Below, one piece after another: positions 29,801-38,074 of a stretch of 64,000 bases of DNA. Position 1 is the stretch's first letter, and each line of letters opens with the position of its first letter. The stretch is from Candidatus Uabimicrobium amorphum (lineage in GTDB: Bacteria > Planctomycetota > Uabimicrobiia > Uabimicrobiales > Uabimicrobiaceae). The notes beneath the pieces were generated by a model. The model saw only the letters and a program-made list of their open reading frames with translations, ran no database searches and had not been told where the DNA came from. The stretch lies in the NCBI RefSeq assembly GCF_009002475.1, contig NZ_AP019860.1, positions 5,718,501 to 5,782,500 on the forward strand, written 5' to 3'. Both the position numbers and the translations under genes were made by a program.

Positions 29801-32634
29801 ATATCTCCCACGACTCCAGATAAAATAACGCCATAGGTTGAATATCCGAAAGCTGAAACTGGTGTGTTACCGTATTTTACAGAGATTTTCACTAGTTTAA
29901 ATACTGCAAAAGGAAATAGTTCTGCTTTGGCCCAGTAGATACTTGAGTTAATGTCTGCTAAAATAGTAAGCGCTGCTCTCATGAATGGATTTTCCATCTC
30001 CGGAAGTGCAAAAAGATCCTCTACATTTTTTCCTTCCAGTAATTTCATGGTAGCTAAAAGTTCTTTTTCTGTATTTTCAGGAGTAGGGTCTGGAAAAGTA
30101 ACGCCTAAATCTTCCAATATTTTTAGTCCAGTGTCGATAGCTTCTAGTAAACGATTACGCGCTTTGAAAGAAAGAATCAAGATTTCATACGCTTTTACTT
30201 TGTCAAGTAGGTTTTCGACTTTGGAAAATATAGTTTTTACTGCTGTTTCCATCTGGGAAAACATACCACCCATATAGGCGGTCTCAGCGGCTTCCGTATA
30301 CAGAGCAAGGGCTAATTTATATTGCGTTTGCCAATGATTTTCAGAGAGGAGTTCCGTACCTGTAAGAAGGTAGGAGTAAGCAGGTATATATGCTGCGGAA
30401 GATTTTGCTTTACGTCCAGCGAAAAGATTGAGTTCAGCAAGTTGTTCCCGTTGCTGTGGATTCACTATGATATGTCGTCCTTTATTTAGCTGATTGACAA
30501 TGTCAAAAATATGCTCATTTCTATCTTTTTTATCTATGTTGTTTAATAGCAAGTTACCAATTTTTACATGCAGTGGCGCTTTATCCTCTTCGGCAATCAG
30601 AGCATAAGAAGCTTGCTGCACTCTATCGTGGATAAATTTATATTTTTCTTCGTCGTCGGTGATTCCTTCGGTAATAAGTGCGTTTAATTGGTACATACTG
30701 TGTAAAGGAGTGACCAGTCCTGCCTCTAAGGCTATTTGTAAAGCCAAAGCTGTGTCCACTAGCGAACATTCCGCGATTGTTGCAAGAGCAGATAGCTCAA
30801 ACTGATTACCAATGCATGCTGCCAATTTCAAAATGTCAATGGTTGTGTTTGGTAGTCGGCTAATTTTTTCTGCCATTAGCACGACCACATTATCGGTAAT
30901 GTCTCGACTTTTTATGCTTTGTATATCCCATGACCACTTGTTTATGGAAAAATCGAAAAATAGGTGGTGTTCTGTAAATAAAGACTTTAAAAATTGACGC
31001 AGGAAAAAAGCATTTCCTTGCGTTTTTTCATAAACAAGATCAGCTAAATGGTAGATTTTTTCTCGGTTGGCAAGTAGCGTTTCGCTAATGAGTTGCTGGA
31101 TATGTTTGATCGTAAGATTTTTGACATGGACCTCGTTGACGATTGTTTTTTCTTCTTGAACTTCGTTCACAAGTTTTACAAATGGATGGGAAGCATCCAC
31201 TTCGTTGTCGCGATAGGCGCAGATGCACAAGAAATATTGATTTTCATCATGCGTAAGAAGTATTTTTATCAAATCTAAAGAACCAGAGTCCGCCCACTGT
31301 AGGTCATCAATAAAGAGTACTAGTGGATGATCTTTTTGCGAGATTGATTTTACAAAATTGCGAAAAACATAATTAAAACGATTACGTGCTTCTTGACCAC
31401 CTAGCTCTGGTACTTGCGGCTGTTCGCCGACTATTAACTTTAGATTAGGTATGACATCGGTAAGAACCTTACCTTCATTACCTAAAGCACCTTGAATCTT
31501 TTTTTTCCACACCACCAAGCTTTCTTCATTTTCTGTTAACAATAGCTCTACATATCTTTGAAAGGCTTGAATAATCGCATAGCATGGGACATTTCGCTGA
31601 AATTGGTCAAATTTGCCAGAAATGAAAAAACCGCGATTTTCGGTAATGGGTTTGTGTATTTCATGTACGAGAGCTGTTTTACCAACTCCCGAATATCCAG
31701 AGATGAGAATCAGCTCTAATCCACCTTTGCATACGCGGCCAAAGGCACTAAGCAGAGTCGTTTTTTCCTGGTCACGGCCATACAATTTTTGGGGGATTTG
31801 TAGCTTTTGTGAAAAATCATTTTCTCCCAGAGAAAATGATTTTTTACCGTTGAATACATTTTGTAAGTCTTTTTTTAGACCAAACGCAGACTGGTAGCGA
31901 TCATCTGCACTTTTTAACATTAGCTTCATCACGATTTGTGAAAGAATAGGAGGAATATCACGATTGATTTTGTGAGGTTCTAAAGGAGTTTTGGCAATAT
32001 GTGCATGTACCCAACTCATGGGATCTTCTTCTAAAAACGGTAATTGTCCTGTGAACAACTCGTATAGTGTAACTCCTAAAGAATAAAGATCCGAGCGATA
32101 ATCTATGATACGATTCATGCGACCTGTTTGCTCTGGAGAAATATACGCTAGTGTTCCTGCTAGTGTGTTTGGATGGTCAAGATGTGCTACCTTGAGATCA
32201 ATTTTCGAAGAGATTCCAAAATCAATAATTTTTATGTTGTTTTGGCGATCTATGATAATATTGGCCGGATTTATATCTTTGTGAATGATGTTGTGTTGGT
32301 GAATTTCGCCCAATATTTGCACAATTTCAATGGCGATCGCAACAGCGTCTTGAATGTCATATCTTTGTTGTTGTAGACATTGTTTTAATGTTTGACCTTC
32401 TATATATTCTAGAATGAGCGCATTTTTGTTGTCGACTTTAGTTTTACTGTAGGCCTTTCGCACTCCGACGACAGGTAAATCTTTTGTGTATGTATACTCA
32501 TTGTTAAACAATACTAACTGCTGTAAGGACGGATATTCCTCCTTCATCACTTTAATAATAACAGGCGTCTTGTCTCTTTCTTCTAAATATATTAAAGAGT
32601 TGGAACTTTCAAAAAGTATTTTTGTTTTTTTCAT
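26818..32634 (-). CDS. Hybrid Ser/Thr kinase - ATPase - GAF - histidine kinase - receiver (HstK-like)
   Basis: The product has 1938 residues. Domains: Ser/Thr kinase ~1-270 with HKDINPANI and IDFG; AAA-type signalling ATPase ~280-560 with Walker A GYSGVGKT (~314) and Walker B LVLFIDDLQWAD (~444); a long helical, TPR-like region ~680-1250; GAF ~1310-1450; HisKA with SHELRTPLNA (His ~1494); HATPase_c with GNALKF and GTGLGL; receiver with phospho-Asp in WMDIRMP (~1788); and a ~70-residue helical tail. The architecture matches the cyanobacterial HstK/PknB-type dual-specificity sensors. It should couple a cytoplasmic signal to phosphorelay and Ser/Thr phosphorylation. There is no membrane segment. 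Start ATG 32634 has a weak SD (aggt). Confidence 0.9.
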   Translation of the reverse strand: MKKTKILFESSNSLIYLEERDKTPVIIKVMKEEYPSLQQLVLFNNEYTYTKDLPVVGVRKAYSKTKVDNKNALILEYIEGQTLKQCLQQQRYDIQDAVAIAIEIVQILGEIHQHNIIHKDINPANIIIDRQNNIKIIDFGISSKIDLKVAHLDHPNTLAGTLAYISPEQTGRMNRIIDYRSDLYSLGVTLYELFTGQLPFLEEDPMSWVHAHIAKTPLEPHKINRDIPPILSQIVMKLMLKSADDRYQSAFGLKKDLQNVFNGKKSFSLGENDFSQKLQIPQKLYGRDQEKTTLLSAFGRVCKGGLELILISGYSGVGKTALVHEIHKPITENRGFFISGKFDQFQRNVPCYAIIQAFQRYVELLLTENEESLVVWKKKIQGALGNEGKVLTDVIPNLKLIVGEQPQVPELGGQEARNRFNYVFRNFVKSISQKDHPLVLFIDDLQWADSGSLDLIKILLTHDENQYFLCICAYRDNEVDASHPFVKLVNEVQEEKTIVNEVHVKNLTIKHIQQLISETLLANREKIYHLADLVYEKTQGNAFFLRQFLKSLFTEHHLFFDFSINKWSWDIQSIKSRDITDNVVVLMAEKISRLPNTTIDILKLAACIGNQFELSALATIAECSLVDTALALQIALEAGLVTPLHSMYQLNALITEGITDDEEKYKFIHDRVQQASYALIAEEDKAPLHVKIGNLLLNNIDKKDRNEHIFDIVNQLNKGRHIIVNPQQREQLAELNLFAGRKAKSSAAYIPAYSYLLTGTELLSENHWQTQYKLALALYTEAAETAYMGGMFSQMETAVKTIFSKVENLLDKVKAYEILILSFKARNRLLEAIDTGLKILEDLGVTFPDPTPENTEKELLATMKLLEGKNVEDLFALPEMENPFMRAALTILADINSSIYWAKAELFPFAVFKLVKISVKYGNTPVSAFGYSTYGVILSGVVGDMPKAYDFGVLGLKLIEKFNAKGWYAQLYTPHYALIVPWNKHIQHTMQPLVDSFHIGMETGAIEYAIININLYCIHGYLMGMKLEPLQQQINTYSKIMLSYKQETNHNFNQIYHQAVLNLLGECENPCLLRGGAYDEEKMLPKHLQANDHTASFFVFFNKLILNYLFGNYREAEKNRQEAEARLTAILAKLENATYRLYDSLIALALCSENSAQKTEYIQRVEINQNMLKTWANNAPMNFQHKYCLVEAEKNRVLGEHKLAINFYKQAISLATEHNFYNEAALSYELAGKFFLDQNLKQQAIEHLQRAYQGYRLWGATAKMKDVAKHFPFVESTSNKSSSVTTTGIAESLDMVSLLKASASLSSIVVFDQLVETMLKIVIENVGATFGLFILKREEQLYVVAEGTPETIAMVKDKSLQDIKDTSNFPIPFILFVSRTEKTEVINDVTTDARFASDSYFQKKDIHSALCYPILHQGKLLGLIYLEHNLVQAFSAARMEVISLLSGQIAISIVNAELYKTLEEKVAERTREMEIAKEKAEIANKAKSTFLANMSHELRTPLNAIIGFTQIMKREKDLSMQQHENVTIIQRSGEHLLTLINQVLSLSKIEAGYIELHESSFDFHHLLRDLENIFWLKAQDKNLHLDFHYRGVPQYIHADRVKINQILINLIGNALKFTEKGKVDVRVSVKGIDSGTYDIHFEVEDSGLGIKEAEINKLFRAFLQTETGQKSQEGTGLGLVISRKFIHLMGGDIQVASKVNQGTTFSFHIYVKESCAKNVQQLSERKVVALQENQPEYRILIVDDDYISRQLLVKLLAPLGFCVEQAENGKKAAEICQKLSPHLIWMDIRMPIMDGYETTKIIKKIDQNIKIIALTANALNEEKQKVFASGCDDFLRKPFTENEIFNLMHKHINVKYQYEKQDNKINVRDNTTRKLIRKQIKTIPKDIIARLRESARDADVATLLETIEEIRPFDTIIAETFCHYADIFAYKKILELTE

Positions 32635-32645
32635 ATTTACCTACG

Positions 32646-32833
32646 TTATTCTTTCACATTGATGATGCGTTCTAGCAGATTTTCAATTTTTTGATACTCA
32701 AAATTTTCAATGATCTCGGTTAGGCGATCGGCAGTTGAAGAATTTATTTGTTTTATTTTTACAATAGTAGAAGCCAAAAAGTCAATATTTGCTGTTGTTA
32801 CACCACGATAAAGTCGAAAATTTGTGTGCTCAT
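32646..32833 (-). pseudogene. Frameshifted small gene resembling a hybrid-kinase C-terminal tail
   Basis: ATG 32833 has a good SD (gagg, ~10 nt away) but its frame stops after 11 codons. A shift of one base at the TAA lets it continue for about 50 codons to TAA 32646, including DRLTEIIENFEYQKIENLLE. This matches the pattern of the helical tails that end the two hybrid kinases on either side (xxFxYxxIxxL). The piece lies between those two genes on the same strand. It may be a remnant of a third kinase or receiver protein, or a small protein inactivated by a frameshift. A sequencing error in the preceding TAA is possible. Confidence 0.5.
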
Positions 32834-32845
32834 GGTCACTTTTCC

Positions 32846-34750
32846 TCAGTCTAAGGAGGTCCCTAATGTCGTAATTAGTTGTGGAAATTCATTCAAAGTT
32901 GTCATCAATTTTTCAATATCAAACAATTTCGCTTGTTCTTCTAAAGTTTTTCCCCACGACAATAAAAGAGTATTTTGATGATCAACACCTAGTTGTTTTA
33001 TATGTTGTCCAAAATTTTGGATCTCATCTATGTCTAGAGAATCGCGTAATTTTTGCCATTGTTGTTGCTGAATATTTAAAGCGTCGCGTAGTGTTTGACT
33101 AATCGCAGAGGTCGGAGATTGTTCTTCCCAGCTATTTTTTTGTTTCTTTTCTTGTTCATTATCTAATTCTCGTAAATCATGTGACAAAAACTTTGCCAGC
33201 ATTTGCACTAAAGATTTTTTAGAAATAGGTTTAGTTAAAAAGTCATCACAAAGGGCTTTAAACTTCTCTTCTTCATTTTTCATCGCCGAGGCAGTTAAAG
33301 CAATAATCGGAATATTTTGCGTACTCAACTCTTCTTTTATCATTTTCGTAGACTGTTCCCCATCTAAGATTGGCATTCTTTTATCCATTAGAATGATATC
33401 TGGATGATGTTGCTTCGCCATGGCAAATCCTTGTTCACCATCACGGGCTTCTACAATGTTAAAATCATATGACTTCAAAAATGCTTTGATTAATTTGCGA
33501 TTATCATCTATGTCATCCACAACTAAAATAGTGGCCTTATCAAACAAAAGTTGATGTATTTGCCTTGTGTTTGTTGGAAGTTCGCTACCGACTATGACAT
33601 CTTTTAAGGTAACACAAAAGCAAGCTCCTTCTCCCAGTGTACTTTCTACCGCAATACTGCCATTCATATTTTCCACTAAACGTTTTGTAATTGCCAGCCC
33701 CAGACCAGTTCCACCATATTTGTCATAATTTTGACCCTTTTGCTGTTCGAAAACATTAAAAATACTGTCTATTTGATCAGCGGCAATTCCTATTCCACTG
33801 TCTTGTACCTGAAAAATAAGATCTCCTGTTTGAGATTGTGTCACATGATAATCCACCAATAACTTTATATAGCCTGTTGCGGTAAATTTAATTGCATTGC
33901 CAATTAAATTAATAAGAACTTGCCGCAATCTACGTTCATCAACCTCTAGAATTTGCGGAAGATTTTCGGAAATGGAAATGGAAAAAAGTAAGTTTTTTTC
34001 GCGAATTTTATGACCAAAAATAGTTTGCATCTCTTTAAAAATAGAAGCTACATCGCTACTACGATATTCAAATTCTATTTTGCCTGCCTCTACTTTGGAA
34101 AGATCGAGAATATCGTTGATTAAACTCAGTAACGATTTTCCGCTATTTTTTATCGACATCAGGTATTCTTTTTGTTGGCTATCGTTTATGATGCTATCCA
34201 ATATTTCTGTAAACCCTAAAATAGCATTCAATGGTGTACGAATTTCATGACTCATATTTACCAAAAATTGACTTTTGGTGCGATTGGCTTGCTCCGCTTG
34301 CTTTTTAGATTCGTCTAGCTCTTTTGTTTTCTTCTGTAACTCTTGGTTTTGTAGTTCTAAATCTTTACGCACCTCATACAAATTTAAGTGAACCTCTATA
34401 CGCGCTAAGATTTCTTCTTCGTAAAATGGTTTGGGAATATAATCAATGCCACCAACGCTAAACGCTTTTATTTTATCTTCGCGATCATGTAGTGCGCTAA
34501 TGAAAATAACAGGTATGTCTTTTGTCAGTTCTTGAGATTTTATATATTGGCATACCTCGTAACCATCCATTTCCGGCATATTGATATCTAGGAGAATGAG
34601 ATCTGGTCGTGAGCGCTGTATTATTTCTAAGGCTTGTTTGGGGTTCAGAACAGGACGTACAAGGTAATTTTTTTGCGAAAGAATTTTACTCAATAACTTC
34701 AAATTCTCTGGTTTGTCATCAACAATGAGAATGTCAAATTTTTTTTTCAT
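32846..34750 (-). CDS. Receiver - histidine kinase - receiver hybrid protein
   Basis: The product has 634 residues from ATG 34750. An in-frame upstream TTG/ATG region to 34879 would add 43 hydrophobic residues, but it looks like AT-rich noncoding DNA. The N-terminal receiver (ILIVDDKPEN, phospho-Asp in LLDINMPEMDG, ~53) is followed by a coiled coil, HisKA with SHEIRTPLNA (His ~167), HATPase_c (GNAIKF, DSGIGI, GTGLGL), a second receiver (LMDKRMP, Asp ~455) and a ~110-residue helical tail. It is soluble with no sensor domain, so the first receiver is the probable input. It lies on the same strand as, and upstream of, the HstK-like giant, and divergently from the receiver-kinase fusion at 34951. 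The three are likely parts of one signalling circuit (inference). Confidence 0.9.
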   Translation of the reverse strand: MKKKFDILIVDDKPENLKLLSKILSQKNYLVRPVLNPKQALEIIQRSRPDLILLDINMPEMDGYEVCQYIKSQELTKDIPVIFISALHDREDKIKAFSVGGIDYIPKPFYEEEILARIEVHLNLYEVRKDLELQNQELQKKTKELDESKKQAEQANRTKSQFLVNMSHEIRTPLNAILGFTEILDSIINDSQQKEYLMSIKNSGKSLLSLINDILDLSKVEAGKIEFEYRSSDVASIFKEMQTIFGHKIREKNLLFSISISENLPQILEVDERRLRQVLINLIGNAIKFTATGYIKLLVDYHVTQSQTGDLIFQVQDSGIGIAADQIDSIFNVFEQQKGQNYDKYGGTGLGLAITKRLVENMNGSIAVESTLGEGACFCVTLKDVIVGSELPTNTRQIHQLLFDKATILVVDDIDDNRKLIKAFLKSYDFNIVEARDGEQGFAMAKQHHPDIILMDKRMPILDGEQSTKMIKEELSTQNIPIIALTASAMKNEEEKFKALCDDFLTKPISKKSLVQMLAKFLSHDLRELDNEQEKKQKNSWEEQSPTSAISQTLRDALNIQQQQWQKLRDSLDIDEIQNFGQHIKQLGVDHQNTLLLSWGKTLEEQAKLFDIEKLMTTLNEFPQLITTLGTSLD

Positions 34751-34950
34751 ACAACAACTCTTTGATACGGATATACCTATTTTCAACACTTTGTTAATAT
34801 AGTGTGGAAAAAAATATAAAAAATACAAAATTTTGTTTATAATTACGACCCAATATAAAAATATAACGAGCAGTATCATATAAAATATATCACGATTACC
34901 AAAATTTTAAACGCAAATTCATTTTGTTACAAAACAATTAGGAGATTTTC

Positions 34951-37002
34951 ATGGTACCAGGGAACGCTCATATACTGATTGTAGACGACGTCGCCAAAAA
35001 TATTCAATTACTAGGTACAATTTTACGTAATCAAAAGTACAAAGTGAGCTTTGCGCAAAGTGGTAAAAATGCTCTTGAATTGGTAAAGAAGAACTATTTT
35101 CATCTAATACTTCTGGATGTTATGATGCCAGAATTAAATGGTTTTGATACTTGCAAAGCCATTAAAGAAATGCCCGAAAAAAAAGACATCCCCATTATCT
35201 TTTTAACAGCGAAAACCGAAAAAGAAGAGGTGGTCAAAGGCTTCGAGTTAGGAGCTGTCGATTATGTTACCAAGCCATTTAATAGCGAAGAATTGTTGTC
35301 GCGCGTTCATGCACACCTAACCATTTTCTTTCAACACCAAACGATTGAAAGGCAAAAAGAGTTATTAACCAAAGAATTAGATATCACGAAAACGTTATTT
35401 AGAGACGCTTGCTATAAAACAGACGGCGAATTATTAGGTAATAGTAACGCGATTAAAACGGTTCGCGAGGCAATCAACAAATTTGCCCAAGAATCTCACC
35501 ATGTTCTTCTCCTCGGAGAACCAGGCTGCGGTGAAGAAGCCATTGCACGAGCTATTCATAAGCTGTCTAAGCCTACGGGAGCATTTATTCATGTGAACTG
35601 TAGCATTTTTGACCACATCTATCACGAAGAGAGAGAAGAGTTTCATGAATTCGCACAAAAGGTTTTATTGGCCATAGATGGAACTCTTTTTTTAGAAAAC
35701 ATTTATCATTTACCTCCTCCAGAACAGTTAGAGTTGTTGGATATTCTCACAAAATTTTCTCCGCAAATTCGTGTTGTATGTTACTGCGGAGCAAAAATTC
35801 AAACCAATTTACACCCAGATCTAAATGAATTGTTATCAAAACAAGTTTTACATGTTCCGACTTTAATGGAGAGACGTGACGATATACCAGCTTTACTTGA
35901 ATATTATGTAGATATGTTTTTCAGACAAAAGGGTAAGAACATAAAGCGTTTATGCGAAACATCTCAAAGTAAACTACATCGTTACTCGTGGCCAGGAAAC
36001 ATTGAAGAATTAAAAAATATTATTGAAAGGAGTGTTGCATTTACTCCAGTAGAAACCAGTGACTTGATCGTTAATGACGAACAATTGGCCCCTGGACGCC
36101 GTGTAGACCAATATCGTCTCCTCGAAAAAATAGGTGAAGGTGGTATGGGAGAAGTGTGGAGAGCAAAACATCATGCGTTGGCGCGTCCTGTCGTGGTAAA
36201 GTTAATCAATCAGAGTGGGAAAAAAGAAGATTTTGACATTAATTTAAAACGCTTTCAGTTGGAGGCGGAAATTATATCGCAATTGGAATCGCCACATACC
36301 GTTACCCTTTATGAATATGGAATTTACCAAGAAAATACAATATTCTATGTTATGGAAATGCTAAATGGCATTAACTTTGAAGATTTGATTACAGATTTTG
36401 TGCCCATTCCTCCGGAAAGAACCGCATACCTTCTATCACAATGTTGTTTGTCCTTAATGGAAGCACATGCAAAAGGAGTTGTGCATCGCGATATAAAACC
36501 ACAAAACATTTTTCTATGCAAAGTTGCTTTACAATTTGATTTTGTAAAAATAATTGATTTCGGCATTGTGAAGAGATTACACAGCAATATAAATTTAACA
36601 GGAGAACATATTGTTGGCTCTCCTTTTTTTATGGCCCCAGAAATGGCGACCGGTGAAAAAATAGACGACAAAGTGGATATGTATTCTTTGGGATGTACGG
36701 CTTATTGGTTATTAACAGGCCGATATGTCTTTGCTGCTGACAATGTAATGGCGATTATTGAGAAACATATTACCGCAGCCCCCGTACCTATCAGCGAATA
36801 TTCTATTTTCGATATTCCGCATGAATTAGACGCGCTTATCATGAACTGTTTGCAGAAGCAAACAAAGCGACGCCCCTCTGCTCGTGAAATGTGGCAGGAA
36901 TTAGACAAAATACAGAAAAAATATTCGTGGTCGGCACAAGATGCTCAGTCATGGTGGGAAGAAAATTTGCCTGATATTGCCAGTTACAAAGACACAATAT
37001 AG
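34951..37002 (+). CDS. Receiver - degenerate sigma54-activator AAA+ - Ser/Thr protein kinase fusion
   Basis: The product has 683 residues; the SD is aggag. The receiver covers 1-125 (ILIVDDVAKN, LLDVMMPELNG, Asp ~56). Residues ~155-375 align with the NtrC central domain but are degenerate. Walker A is GEPGCGEE, so the Lys is Glu; Walker B is GTLFLEN instead of GTLFLDE; and the GAFTGA loop that contacts sigma54 is absent. RRDDIPALL and YSWPGNIEELKNIIERS are kept. The Ser/Thr kinase domain covers ~385-650 with GEGGMGEVW, HRDIKPQNI and IDFG, all intact. The DNA-binding domain of a true sigma54 activator is replaced by the kinase. Receiver phosphorylation probably controls kinase output through the dead AAA+ scaffold (inference). 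A real rpoN gene lies at 49085. Confidence 0.9.
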   Translation: MVPGNAHILIVDDVAKNIQLLGTILRNQKYKVSFAQSGKNALELVKKNYFHLILLDVMMPELNGFDTCKAIKEMPEKKDIPIIFLTAKTEKEEVVKGFELGAVDYVTKPFNSEELLSRVHAHLTIFFQHQTIERQKELLTKELDITKTLFRDACYKTDGELLGNSNAIKTVREAINKFAQESHHVLLLGEPGCGEEAIARAIHKLSKPTGAFIHVNCSIFDHIYHEEREEFHEFAQKVLLAIDGTLFLENIYHLPPPEQLELLDILTKFSPQIRVVCYCGAKIQTNLHPDLNELLSKQVLHVPTLMERRDDIPALLEYYVDMFFRQKGKNIKRLCETSQSKLHRYSWPGNIEELKNIIERSVAFTPVETSDLIVNDEQLAPGRRVDQYRLLEKIGEGGMGEVWRAKHHALARPVVVKLINQSGKKEDFDINLKRFQLEAEIISQLESPHTVTLYEYGIYQENTIFYVMEMLNGINFEDLITDFVPIPPERTAYLLSQCCLSLMEAHAKGVVHRDIKPQNIFLCKVALQFDFVKIIDFGIVKRLHSNINLTGEHIVGSPFFMAPEMATGEKIDDKVDMYSLGCTAYWLLTGRYVFAADNVMAIIEKHITAAPVPISEYSIFDIPHELDALIMNCLQKQTKRRPSAREMWQELDKIQKKYSWSAQDAQSWWEENLPDIASYKDTI

Positions 37003-37165
37003 CGGATGTTCTTAGGTCTCATTAACAACGATTTTGATATATCAAATTTCTATCATTGCTACACATCCATACCATGTTTGTCATAAAATAGTCGTGAATA
37101 ATTGTCCTCGATTATTTTCCTGAGAAAAAAGCAGGTAAATAAAATTCGTGTTGTATCAACAGGGT

Positions 37166-37570
37166 TTATATGATCCCTTCATGTAAATCTTTTGTCAAGT
37201 CATCTATTACGCCTGGTACTCTACCTAGGATGACGATAACAGTACCTAGACTGATTGGAATCATACCCAGTGCTACAGGGATCGCATATGCAAGTAGATC
37301 AAATTCACCGGAAGTGAAAAGCGGGAAGGACATAAATACGATAAAAAGTACTCCCACTGCTATGGTGCAAAACCCGATAAAACGCCCACGTTTTTTTGCA
37401 TTGTTTAGGCGAATTTCTCTTACCACCTCGCGTACAAACATCTTTACTTCTTCATCGTCTGTTATGTTGAATTTTTGTTCCACTCTACGTAAGATTTTCG
37501 TGATACCTGCGCGATTATTTTTTACGACCGTTTTCATTAAAAATTCGCGAATGTCGTCGGCATTTTGCAT
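37166..37570 (-). CDS. Small two-helix membrane protein of unknown function
   Basis: The product has 134 residues. ATG 37570 is preceded by AAAGGT. The N-terminal ~75 residues are charged and helical. Two hydrophobic segments follow (from GFCTIAVGVLFIVFMSFPLF, ~85-105, and ~112-130), then a short acidic tail. The hydrophobicity pattern and the SD favour this strand over the overlapping frame on the other strand. No family is recognised. It lies between two kinase genes. Confidence 0.65.
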   Translation of the reverse strand: MQNADDIREFLMKTVVKNNRAGITKILRRVEQKFNITDDEEVKMFVREVVREIRLNNAKKRGRFIGFCTIAVGVLFIVFMSFPLFTSGEFDLLAYAIPVALGMIPISLGTVIVILGRVPGVIDDLTKDLHEGII

Positions 37571-37674
37571 TTTGGTATACCTTTCTTCGTTATAGAAATC
37601 GAAAATTACATTCTCTAGTTTATGCTTTTTCGTTTCACTCTCGTAGAAGTTTTTTTATTTTTTTAGAATATGTC

Positions 37675-37840
37675 TTAGCCATTTCGCAAAAGATTCTCTA
37701 TTCCAGAGTAACCTTCCCTTTTCGCAGACATCAAAGCTGTATAACCGTCTTTATTTTGAATCGCAGGATTAGCCCTGCTCCAAGAAGCATTTCGACAACT
37801 TTTAAATGGTCATTATATGCGACCTTGACAAGTATACCAA
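37675..37840 (-). pseudogene. Ankyrin-repeat gene remnant with a frameshift
   Basis: On the minus strand, AYNDHLKVVEMLLGAG is followed, after a one-base deletion near 37770, by ANPAIQNKDGYTALMSA and then EGYSGIENLLRNG and a stop (37675-37677). Joined, these make one full ankyrin repeat and the start of another, matching the consensus GANPNxxDxxGxTALxxA. There is no start and no 5' portion. The rest of this 440-bp gap (37571-38014) shows nothing else I can support. Confidence 0.75.
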
Positions 37841-38074
37841 AATACAGATATGGATGTTCGAACATTTTTTATCTGAGTAAAATTGATGTTTACTTGGGTA
37901 AAAACCTAAAAAAATTTCATAAAATTTTTTTTATCTCTCAGGAATTCTACGTTTTTAGTAATTAAATTTATAGAGGCGTTCGGAGTATTACAAAAATGAA
38001 GATTTTTCCAACGTATGATAGGTTCAGAGTGGATAAGTTTGAATACAAAAAACGGGAGCATTGGAGGAGATAAA

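Noticed and set aside
34751-34879. N-terminal extension of the receiver-kinase-receiver protein
   Set aside because: It is hydrophobic only because the DNA is AT-rich. The receiver domain starts normally at ATG 34750, and a membrane anchor directly before a receiver would be odd.
37170-37595. Long plus-strand frame opposite the small membrane protein gene
   Set aside because: It is Ser/Thr/Arg-rich with no SD and no domain. The minus-strand frame has an SD, two clear membrane helices and a natural N-terminus.
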